Source: Anaerolineaceae bacterium (GTDB lineage Bacteria; Chloroflexota; Anaerolineae; Anaerolineales; Anaerolineaceae). From it: 19,975 nt of DNA. Each line of letters starts with the position of its first letter. Within the stretch, counting starts at the first letter, position 1. Shown here in pieces: positions 13,828 to 19,975 of the stretch. Made by a program: the position numbers and the translations under genes. The stretch lies in NCBI GenBank assembly GCA_003446605.1, contig DMDF01000041.1, positions 1-19,975 on the forward strand, written 5' to 3'. Below the pieces are notes generated by a model. It had not been told where the DNA came from. It searched no databases and saw nothing but the letters and a program-made list of their open reading frames with translations.

Positions 13828-14745
13828 TTGCAAGCACTTGATGAATACCTCACGATCAAGGCAAACCCGTTTCGCGGAATAATCTGTCCAATACTAACCC
13901 CCTTTGATGCCAAGGGTGAAATTGATTACAAATCCTTAGAAAAATTGGTTCATTTTCTCGTTTCTGAAGGCGTCCCTTGCCTTATGGTCGCTGGTACAAC
14001 GGGCGAAGGGTTGTTGTTATCCGTTGAGGAAAGAAAGAAGTTGGCGGAAGCTGTTTTAAGTTATGCAAATAAAAAGGTCCGGGTTGTTGTTCACGTCAGC
14101 TGTTTATCTACGAGAGAGTCGATTGAACTTACACATCATGCACAAAGTCTCGGTGTTGATGGTATATCCGCAATTACTCCATTTTTCTTTAGCTACTCCG
14201 ATGAGGAAGTATTTCGTTTCTATGAAGCGATTTCGAAAACTGCTCCGGAAACACCCATCTCCTTGTACTGTTTTCCTGGAAACGCAAAGTTTGAAATAAA
14301 AAGACCTTTGTTGATAAGGATATTGCAGAACTTATCAAATATAAAAGCAATTAAATCCTCCAATCCGGATTTGATCCGTTTGCAAGAGTATATAGCGGTT
14401 GGTAATAACGATTTTTCTGTGCTTTGTGGCGTAGACGCTTTAGCACTACCAGCGCTTACACTTGGCGCTTGCGGACAGGTTTCGGGTAACTCAAATATTT
14501 TTCCACAACCTTTTATAAATCTATATGAATCATATAAAAAAGGCGATTTGGAATCTGCTGTGAAGTGTCAATCTACCATCAATCGAATTCGGGCAGTATT
14601 GAAGGATAGCATTGCGTATTTCAAAGCAGCTTCAGCGATCAATGGGCTGCCTATTGGAATCCCTCGATTGCCAATTCAGTCGCTGGATGAAGTAGAAATA
14701 AATAACTTGAAATCTGAAATTTCAAAACTGAATTTTTCATCGTAA
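13828..14745 (+). CDS. Pyruvate-dependent class I aldolase, DapA/NanA superfamily
   Basis: 305 residues, starting at TTG 13828 with SD TAGGAG (13815-13820) 7 nt upstream; no better start exists. The (beta/alpha)8 superfamily signs are present: the entry region PILTPFDAKGEIDY, the GTTGE loop (residues 56-60), ITPFFF in the strand before the active site, catalytic-type Tyr147 in YCFPGN, and Schiff-base Lys176 in AIKSSN. Members include dihydrodipicolinate synthase, N-acetylneuraminate lyase, KDG and Kdo aldolases, all using pyruvate as donor or product. The DapA carboxylate-binding Arg after the YNxP motif is missing (Gly-Asn-Ala here), so lysine biosynthesis is unlikely. With the importer, the KdsD-like and KdsB genes, a ketodeoxy-sugar aldolase (Kdo to pyruvate plus D-arabinose, or reverse) is the best guess. 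First gene of the LacI-controlled rightward operon. Confidence 0.88.
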   Translation: MQALDEYLTIKANPFRGIICPILTPFDAKGEIDYKSLEKLVHFLVSEGVPCLMVAGTTGEGLLLSVEERKKLAEAVLSYANKKVRVVVHVSCLSTRESIELTHHAQSLGVDGISAITPFFFSYSDEEVFRFYEAISKTAPETPISLYCFPGNAKFEIKRPLLIRILQNLSNIKAIKSSNPDLIRLQEYIAVGNNDFSVLCGVDALALPALTLGACGQVSGNSNIFPQPFINLYESYKKGDLESAVKCQSTINRIRAVLKDSIAYFKAASAINGLPIGIPRLPIQSLDEVEINNLKSEISKLNFSS

Positions 14746-14839
14746 TGAATCACAGATATAAGGAGGTGCTTCGAAAAAAGTATTTTGTGTTATACGCTTT
14801 GAGTTTTGTGTTTTGAATATAAAAAATGGAGGAAAGATC
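14746..14839 (+). other. Intercistronic leader with an orphan SD
   Basis: 94 bp between the aldolase and the binding protein. A consensus SD (AAGGAGG, 14760-14765 region) has no start codon at usable distance; the nearest GTG ORF is 9 codons long and about 20 nt away. A direct repeat TTTTGTGTT occurs at 14783-14791 and 14805-14813, spaced 22 bp. No terminator is seen, so transcription probably continues. Possible role: setting a higher level of binding protein than aldolase; not demonstrated. Confidence 0.3.
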
Positions 14840-16171
14840 ATGTTAAAAAAATATGGTTTGTTGGTATCGCTTATTGTGCTCTCCCTAGTGCTGACCTCAT
14901 GCGCTACTTCTACTGAGCCTGTTGAAACAGTTGATACACCAACAGAATCCGAAGCGGTAGCTGAAGTTCCAGCAGAAAAGACGACAATCGTTTTTTGGAA
15001 CGGCGTTGGTGCTCCTGAGAATGTTGTTCTAACAGAATTGGTAAAAGAATACAATGAAACCAATCAAGACAATGTGTATGTTGAAGAAGTTATTCTTGAT
15101 TGGAGTACTCTATATTCAAAAATTCTTCTAGATTTCGAAACTGGAACACCCCCTGATATTATGACCATCCAGCAAAGCGGTCTATACCAGAATGTGGATT
15201 TGGGTGTTTTAGCAGATCTAACAAATTTAATGCCGGAATATGGTTTTGTAAAAGAAGATTTTATTGAATCTGCCTGGAATGGTAGTTTTATTGGTGATCA
15301 ACAATATGCTATTCCGTTCGACTTGCATCCGCTCGCGCTTTATTACAACGTAGATTTATTTAAGGATGCCGGTTTGGACCCCGAAAATCCACCCGCAACA
15401 ATGGACGAATTTTTGGAAGCTGCCCAAAAACTAACCGTCGATACGAATGAGGATGGAAACATCGATCAATATGGTTTTGGTTTGGCTTACAGCGGTGGTA
15501 TTCCTTTCCGGACATGGATGTCACTGTTATGGCAACACGAAGGGGAGGATATTTTGAATGAATCCAAGACGGAAGCAGCTTTTAATACCGAAGCTGGTCT
15601 TGAATCGCTTGAGTTCTTACAAGACCTGGTTTATGAGTATAAAGTAGTACCAGAACAAGAACAAAGCCCGGATGATGATTTTATGAAGGGCATTGTTGCC
15701 ATGATGATATCTGGTCCTTGGTCTCAATTTGATTTCAATACGGTTGATGGTCTTGAGTATGCCACAGCACCACTGCCAGTTTTCTACGATCAGCCAGCTG
15801 CTTGGGCTGATTCTCACATGTTAGCTCTCCCGAATACAAACGATGATGTCCGCATGGCTGCTGCAATGAGCTTCGCAAGTTTCCTCTCTGATAACAGCTT
15901 GACGTGGACGCAGAAAGCTGGGCATCTACCCGTTAAACTTTCTGTGCTCGAGAGTGATGAATTTAAAGCCCTTGAAAAATCGCAGGCTTTCGCAGTCACA
16001 CTTCCAGATGCACATTACTATCCCTCTATTAAAAATGAATCATTGGTATTTGGAAGGGATTCAAACTCTCCATTCGTGGTTTTAGTAGAGTCAACATTGT
16101 TAAATTCAATGACTCCAAAAGATGCACTTGCTGAAGTGGAGATTATGGTAAATGAGCTTTTAGCCCAATAA
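14840..16171 (+). CDS. ABC sugar transporter substrate-binding lipoprotein (family 1)
   Basis: 443 residues from ATG 14840, 7 nt after SD GGAGG (14828-14832). An upstream in-frame TTG (14813) lacks an SD and would spoil the signal peptide. The signal peptide ends at VLTSC (Cys21), followed by a Thr/Glu/Ala/Pro linker. The mature protein begins TTIVFWNGVGAPE, typical of CUT1 extracellular solute-binding proteins. Other family features are TGTPPDIMTIQQ, YAIPFDLHPLALYYN, the Asp/Asn-rich DTNEDGNIDQYGF and GIVAMMISGPWSQFDF. It captures a sugar or oligosaccharide at the membrane outer face and delivers it to the two permeases downstream. The ligand is not predictable; the locus suggests a ketodeoxy sugar acid or its glycoside. 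Confidence 0.93.
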   Translation: MLKKYGLLVSLIVLSLVLTSCATSTEPVETVDTPTESEAVAEVPAEKTTIVFWNGVGAPENVVLTELVKEYNETNQDNVYVEEVILDWSTLYSKILLDFETGTPPDIMTIQQSGLYQNVDLGVLADLTNLMPEYGFVKEDFIESAWNGSFIGDQQYAIPFDLHPLALYYNVDLFKDAGLDPENPPATMDEFLEAAQKLTVDTNEDGNIDQYGFGLAYSGGIPFRTWMSLLWQHEGEDILNESKTEAAFNTEAGLESLEFLQDLVYEYKVVPEQEQSPDDDFMKGIVAMMISGPWSQFDFNTVDGLEYATAPLPVFYDQPAAWADSHMLALPNTNDDVRMAAAMSFASFLSDNSLTWTQKAGHLPVKLSVLESDEFKALEKSQAFAVTLPDAHYYPSIKNESLVFGRDSNSPFVVLVESTLLNSMTPKDALAEVEIMVNELLAQ

Positions 16172-16202
16172 CGTGTAATAACAAAAATAGAGGAGGAAGA
16201 AG

Positions 16203-17075
16203 ATGTTTCGTAAAAAGAGGATAAATTTTGGTTCTGCAGGATGGTTTCTTCTGCCGTATTTCCTTGTTTACTTTTTATTCTTCTTCCTCCCCGCAATATC
16301 TATTTTACCAATGAGTTTTACAGAATGGAGCATCATTGGAACTCCAAAATTTGTTGGTTTTGCTAACTTTAAAAGCATTTTCAGCAATCGATTCTTTGTA
16401 CAAGCGCTTTCTAATACCTTTGTCTATACAATCCTTGTCACAGTGATTCTAACCGTATTGGGGTTGCTCTTGGCAATCTTGCTCAATCAAAAATTACGGG
16501 GGCGAGTTATTGCAAGGACAATTATTATTATGCCTTATGTGATTTCCAGCGCAGTTGCCGGTATATTATGGAAATGGATGTTCGAACGGAATTTTGGAAT
16601 TATCAACACCTATCTTCAACAAATGGGGTTGCCTTTAGTAGGTTGGTTATCAGATCCTCAAATTGCATTATATTCAATTATTATAGTAAATATCTGGTGG
16701 TCTGTTGGATTTAATACAGTCACTTTTTTAGCCGCCATACAGGGAATTCCAGATGAACTCTATCAGGCTGCACGAGTAGATGGCGCCTCCTCTTTTCAAT
16801 GTTTTAAATATATTACGATTCCGCAACTGAAACCTATTATTCTCTATATCACCGTTTTATGCGCGGCAAATTCCTTTCAGATGTTTGATGAGGCTTATGT
16901 ACTTACGCAGGGGGGACCTTTGGGATCTACAACGACGCTTGTTTATCAAATCTATACAGAAGCCTTTAAAAGCTTTCGAATAGGTTATTCTTCTGCTTTG
17001 TCTGTAATCACTTGCGCAATTATTATTTTAATCACCTTGTTTCAAATGAAAATTAACAAAGGAGAAAATGCATGA
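16203..17075 (+). CDS. CUT1 sugar ABC transporter permease (MalF/UgpA type)
   Basis: 290 residues, with six predicted TM segments starting at about 13-35. The cytoplasmic EAA loop is LYQAARVDGASSFQCFKYITIP (about 186-207), where the ATPase docks. A strong SD (GAGGAGG) precedes the ATG. A short Arg/Lys-rich N-terminus faces the cytoplasm. It forms the translocation pore with the next gene product, whose start overlaps this stop by 4 bp (ATGA). The size is typical of this permease type. No ATPase gene is present in the window, so a shared MsmX/UgpC-type ATPase encoded elsewhere, or further downstream, is expected. Confidence 0.95.
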   Translation: MFRKKRINFGSAGWFLLPYFLVYFLFFFLPAISILPMSFTEWSIIGTPKFVGFANFKSIFSNRFFVQALSNTFVYTILVTVILTVLGLLLAILLNQKLRGRVIARTIIIMPYVISSAVAGILWKWMFERNFGIINTYLQQMGLPLVGWLSDPQIALYSIIIVNIWWSVGFNTVTFLAAIQGIPDELYQAARVDGASSFQCFKYITIPQLKPIILYITVLCAANSFQMFDEAYVLTQGGPLGSTTTLVYQIYTEAFKSFRIGYSSALSVITCAIIILITLFQMKINKGENA

Positions 17076-17911
17076 ACAAGAAAAAAATATCCTTGTTTTT
17101 TATGTATTTGATAATGTTTATAGTAACGGTCTATTATTTAATTCCAATCCTCGTCCTGATTTCTACGTCCCTTAAACCTCAAGGGCAGGTTCTTTCAAGA
17201 ACATGGCAATGGATACCCGAAACCATTACGCTTGATAATTACAAATATATCTTACAACAGTACCCCTATCTGAAGTGGACCCTGAATAGTCTCATCGTTA
17301 CGGGAGGAACGGTTTTGCTAACTTTATCAATAAGTCTACCAGCTGGATATGCATTTGCCAGATTGAAAATGCGCAGGAAGAACCTGCTTTTTTCATTGGT
17401 TTTATTAACCATTATGATTCCCTTCTTTGCTTATACTCCTCAGCTTTATTTATTGATAACTAAACTTGGGTTGAAGAATACGTATTTAGGTTTGATAGTA
17501 CCTATGAGCACAAGTGGCGTGAGCATTTTTTTATTTCGTCAGTTTATCGAGCAATTACCTCCCGAGCTGGAAGAGGCTGCTGTGCTTGATGGTTGTTCAA
17601 ACTGGGGTATCTTCTCCAAGATTATATTGCCATTAACAAAACCAGCTATAACCACATCTGTTATCTTTACGGCTGTTAAGAGTTGGAACAATTTGATGTG
17701 GCCTCTTATTGCTAGCAGTGATAATGCTGTTAAAACTTTACCGGTTGGGTTATCCGTAAATGTTTTTCAAGTTGAGACAGGTCTGAATAATCAACCGCCA
17801 TATGGCATTGTTATGGCAGCTGCGCTTTTGTCGATTATTCTTCCTATCTTGCTTTTTATTTTCTTGCAAAAGTATTTTATACAGGGGATAGCAACCACTG
17901 GGTTGAAATAG
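17072..17911 (+). CDS. CUT1 sugar ABC transporter permease (MalG/UgpE type)
   Basis: 279 residues with six TM segments. The second-permease features are present: the N-terminal TM is followed by STSLKPQGQV and a WIPETITLDNYKYI segment. The EAA loop is LEEAAVLDGCSNWGIFSKIILP (about 166-187). It ends in the usual KYFIQGIATTGLK. The ATG overlaps the stop of the previous permease (ATGA, 17072-17075), so the two are translationally coupled in equal amounts. The following gene begins 33 bp later, so transport and the enzymes downstream are probably one transcript. Confidence 0.95.
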   Translation: MNKKKISLFFMYLIMFIVTVYYLIPILVLISTSLKPQGQVLSRTWQWIPETITLDNYKYILQQYPYLKWTLNSLIVTGGTVLLTLSISLPAGYAFARLKMRRKNLLFSLVLLTIMIPFFAYTPQLYLLITKLGLKNTYLGLIVPMSTSGVSIFLFRQFIEQLPPELEEAAVLDGCSNWGIFSKIILPLTKPAITTSVIFTAVKSWNNLMWPLIASSDNAVKTLPVGLSVNVFQVETGLNNQPPYGIVMAAALLSIILPILLFIFLQKYFIQGIATTGLK

Positions 17912-17944
17912 TGTGATCAAGCCAATTCTTAAGGAGACGATAGA

Positions 17945-19156
17945 ATGCCTTTATTTGGGATGAATGATAAAAAAAATGAAGAGTATGAAGCTCAATTGAA
18001 TCCTGAAACATTGAGCTTTATTGAACAATCGGTCGAAAAAATTGTGGCAGCAAAAGAAAAAGGGAAGAAGGTTGTCGTCATCCTGGGGAGCGGTCCAAAT
18101 TTACATGAGGGAGTTACAACGCTCATGGCTGAATTAATGGATAAAGGAGTGATTGATGGCTTGTCAACCAGCTCGGCGGTTATTTCACATGAACTGGCTG
18201 GTGTCTTAGATAAAGTAAAACGTATAAATGGTCTTGACCTCGGAATCGATGCGAATCTATTACCCAAAGGAGATATTTTTGAAATCACGCAACTTTCTCC
18301 AAAATGGTTAGAAAAAATTGATAAAGAAATGTATATCGATCATGACTTGATTCAGCGGGGTAATGAATCAGACGGTAGTGTAATTATTAAGGCAGCTGGG
18401 AATATGGGATATCCCATGGGGTTGCGATCTGAAAGGATTGCAAAAGAAATCCTGGGTATCGCAAAGGCTTATGGTCTGTCGTTCGAAACAGTTGCGGGTT
18501 GGGGAGCGGACCCGCACACGATGATAGGTACTGCTGCTAGGAAGGGATTACCAGTCTTAGTTAGTGTTCCTCAACTTATTGGAGGGGGTGGAGTTGGGCT
18601 TTGCATCGGAGATAGTATTTCCATCACAGAAAGATGTATGAAAATGGCGCAAATGCTCGGAAGTGCAGATGTGTTGATTGAATCTGCCGTTGCGCTTACA
18701 CAGGAAATTCATGATGGTCCATTCGAAACATACACCGGTCATGGTGTTTGGGGAAATTGGGATGGTTATAAAAGTTATAGCTTGAAAAATAAAACGCTTA
18801 TCCGTATCGATTTGGATCCAAACCTTAAACGTGCCTGGGATTTGCAAAGACAGGATTCATCTGTGCAGAAAGCTATAGATCAGGGTTTACCCAAAACAAA
18901 ATTAACAGGGATACCATTCCGAATGGAAATGTCAGGTTTTGCCAGATTAGAAACAAGCATTCCGGTTGTGGGGGATATTGGCTTAATTTGGCCAATTATT
19001 GCATGGCATGTAGCAAAGAAGTTAAGCGTTGAATTAGATTTTATAAATCATCCTCAACAGACTGAAGAGGGGCAAAAAATGAGGGAATGGCTTGTAAATG
19101 AAATTCGTCCATTTGATCGAGATATGATGATCAAAGTTGGTCAAACCCATAAATAG
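17945..19156 (+). CDS. Uncharacterised protein, possibly deoxyhypusine-synthase-like fold
   Basis: 403 residues, with SD AAGGAG (17931-17936) 8 nt before the ATG. Soluble, no signal peptide. I do not recognise a named family. A glycine-rich Rossmann-like start, VVVILGSGPNLHEGV (about 43-57), is followed by MDKGVIDGLSTSSAVISHELAG. Later come the stretch VPQLIGGGGVGLCIGDS (about 208-224), GSADVLIESAVALTQEIHDGP (239-259) and IRIDLDP (287-292). This order (G-x-G-P loop, H-E pair, Gly-rich second loop, ADVLI-helix-IHDG, I-DLDP) recalls the NAD-binding DHS-like fold found in deoxyhypusine synthase and in the C-terminus of LOR/SDH-type (ArgZ/AgrE) proteins; this is a by-eye guess. Its place between a sugar importer and kdsB suggests a new sugar or sugar-acid enzyme. 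Confidence 0.6.
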   Translation: MPLFGMNDKKNEEYEAQLNPETLSFIEQSVEKIVAAKEKGKKVVVILGSGPNLHEGVTTLMAELMDKGVIDGLSTSSAVISHELAGVLDKVKRINGLDLGIDANLLPKGDIFEITQLSPKWLEKIDKEMYIDHDLIQRGNESDGSVIIKAAGNMGYPMGLRSERIAKEILGIAKAYGLSFETVAGWGADPHTMIGTAARKGLPVLVSVPQLIGGGGVGLCIGDSISITERCMKMAQMLGSADVLIESAVALTQEIHDGPFETYTGHGVWGNWDGYKSYSLKNKTLIRIDLDPNLKRAWDLQRQDSSVQKAIDQGLPKTKLTGIPFRMEMSGFARLETSIPVVGDIGLIWPIIAWHVAKKLSVELDFINHPQQTEEGQKMREWLVNEIRPFDRDMMIKVGQTHK

Positions 19157-19165
19157 GAGAGTAGC

Positions 19166-19900
19166 ATGTTCGTTTTAGGAATCATTCCCGCTCGTTATGG
19201 CTCATCGCGTCTTGAAGGGAAACCTTTAAAAGATATTTGTGGAAAACCGATGATCCAACATGTTTATGAACGCGTTTTGCAGTCTACGTTATTAGATGAG
19301 ATCATTGTGGCTACTGATGATGAAAGAATTGTTGCAGCGGTGAAACAGTTTGGCGGCAAAGCTCAAATGACTTCAATAGACCATAAAAATGGTACGGATA
19401 GAATTGCAGAGGTTGCAAAAGATATCCCTGCAGATATTGTTGTGAATATTCAGGGTGATGAACCTCTTATTGACCCCAGAATGATTGATGAAGCCATTCA
19501 ACCCATGACGACAGATATGGAATTGAAAGCCTGTACTCTATGTCGCCCAATTCTTTCTGAAGATGATGTGACCAGTCCGCATGTGGTGAAGACGTTATTT
19601 GATTTGCAGGGGAATGCTCTGATTTTTTCACGAGCTCCCATCCCATACCCTCGAAATCGAGAATTATATCAAGCTTATGAACATATTGGTGTGTATGTCT
19701 ACCGAAAAGATTTTTTAATGCAGTATATAAAGATGCCGCAAACACCATTAGAAATAACGGAATCATTGGAACAACTTCGCATAATTGAAAACGGTATCCG
19801 TATGAGGGTTGTGGTTGTAACCGTTCCTTACGAAGGACTCAGTGTTGATACACAGGAGGATTTAGATCGTGTAAGGGCAATAATCAAGGAAAGATCATGA
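19166..19900 (+). CDS. kdsB: 3-deoxy-manno-octulosonate cytidylyltransferase (CMP-Kdo synthetase)
   Basis: 244 residues, full length. Diagnostic motifs are: IIPARYGSSRLEGKPL (6-21, with Arg10, Arg15 and Lys19 for the nucleotide), VATDDERI, the substrate loop HKNGTDR (73-79; the usual Ser is Asn here), VNIQGDEP (94-100, with Asp98 for metal), SRAPIPYPR (155-163), HIGVYVYR (173-180), LEQLRIIENG and VDTQEDLDRVR. It couples CTP and Kdo to give CMP-Kdo and pyrophosphate, the activated donor for Kdo transferases in lipopolysaccharide or capsule. SD AGGAGA (19155-19160) overlaps the end of the previous gene. KdsB in a LacI-controlled importer operon is unusual. The true sugar may be Kdo, 8-amino-Kdo or a related ketodeoxy acid. 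Confidence 0.93.
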   Translation: MFVLGIIPARYGSSRLEGKPLKDICGKPMIQHVYERVLQSTLLDEIIVATDDERIVAAVKQFGGKAQMTSIDHKNGTDRIAEVAKDIPADIVVNIQGDEPLIDPRMIDEAIQPMTTDMELKACTLCRPILSEDDVTSPHVVKTLFDLQGNALIFSRAPIPYPRNRELYQAYEHIGVYVYRKDFLMQYIKMPQTPLEITESLEQLRIIENGIRMRVVVVTVPYEGLSVDTQEDLDRVRAIIKERS

Positions 19901-19975
19901 CCGAAAGAACCTCGCAAATATTCAAAAGTAATCAGGAATATAAGTCTTGTCATTCTGTAGCATTATGCAAATTGA
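19897..19975 (+). CDS. Start of a further operon gene (partial)
   Basis: ATG 19897 overlaps the kdsB stop by 4 bp (ATGA) and is preceded by AAGGA (19886-19890) 6 nt upstream, so a real gene start is likely. Twenty-six codons are visible before the window ends (Met-Thr-Glu-Arg-Thr-Ser-Gln-Ile...). They are too short to assign a family. Its identity would decide whether the operon makes or consumes the CMP-sugar. Confidence 0.6.
   Translation, partial: MTERTSQIFKSNQEYKSCHSVALCKL

Noticed and set aside
13828..14745. Aldolase called as dihydrodipicolinate synthase for lysine synthesis
   Set aside because: The DapA arginine after the YNxP motif is absent, and the gene lies in a LacI-controlled sugar locus.
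1..19975. CRISPR arrays, tRNA or rRNA genes, insertion sequences, transposases
   Set aside because: I read for repeats with regular spacing, cloverleaf arms, transposase motifs and terminal inverted repeats and saw none.

Overview
The window reads as a bacterial chromosome segment with consensus Shine-Dalgarno sites and ordinary -35/-10 promoters. Lipoprotein signal peptides are of the short Lys-Lys type and are followed by Glu/Thr/Pro-rich linkers. The CUT1 sugar importer lacks a linked ATPase, and there is a beta-helix lipoprotein. Together these suggest a Chloroflexota (Anaerolineae-like) bacterium. This is an inference from style; no phylogenetic marker lies in the window. Hand counts on sampled lines put the left half (about 1-9750) near 45-55% G+C and the right half (about 10390-19975) nearer 40%, so the two halves may have different histories.

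Left half, all on the + strand. A MacB/FtsX-type ABC permease (95-1441) overlaps a membrane sensor histidine kinase (1434-3023). A double-GNAT acetyltransferase follows (3123-4109). Next comes a second signalling group: a short two-TM histidine kinase (4427-5401), a lipoprotein of unknown function (5436-6461) and an OmpR-family response regulator (6533-7246), with a 20-codon mini-ORF overlapping the regulator start. A secreted parallel-beta-helix lipoprotein (7339-9216) and a small hypothetical protein (9299-9754) close this half. About 635 bp without a supportable gene separates it from the right half and holds a strong hairpin and the terminator of the leftward operon.

Right half: two divergent operons around a LacI-family regulator. 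Leftward (- strand) are the LacI repressor (12470-13504), a FucU-type mutarotase (11960-12394), a KpsF/GutQ/KdsD-like SIS isomerase without CBS domains (11349-11939) and a ribokinase-like PfkB kinase (10390-11316), ending at an intrinsic terminator. Rightward (+ strand) are a DapA/NanA-superfamily aldolase (13828-14745), a sugar-binding lipoprotein and two CUT1 permeases (14840-17911), a 403-residue protein that looks distantly deoxyhypusine-synthase-like (17945-19156), a clear CMP-Kdo synthetase KdsB (19166-19900) and the first 26 codons of another overlapping gene. The 323-bp divergent region contains two TTGACA promoters and three similar LacI-type operators placed over or beside the start points.

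How they may work together: the set matches a ketodeoxy-sugar pathway. Most simply, Kdo or a relative is imported and split by the aldolase to pyruvate and D-arabinose. FucU would mutarotate the pentose (D-arabinose shares ring stereochemistry with L-fucose), the kinase would phosphorylate it, and the SIS enzyme would convert arabinose 5-phosphate to ribulose 5-phosphate. KdsB and the DHS-like protein do not fit a purely catabolic route. They suggest that some sugar is activated as a CMP-sugar, or that the aldolase runs in the synthetic direction in place of KdsA. The substrate assignment is inference; the gene families are directly visible.
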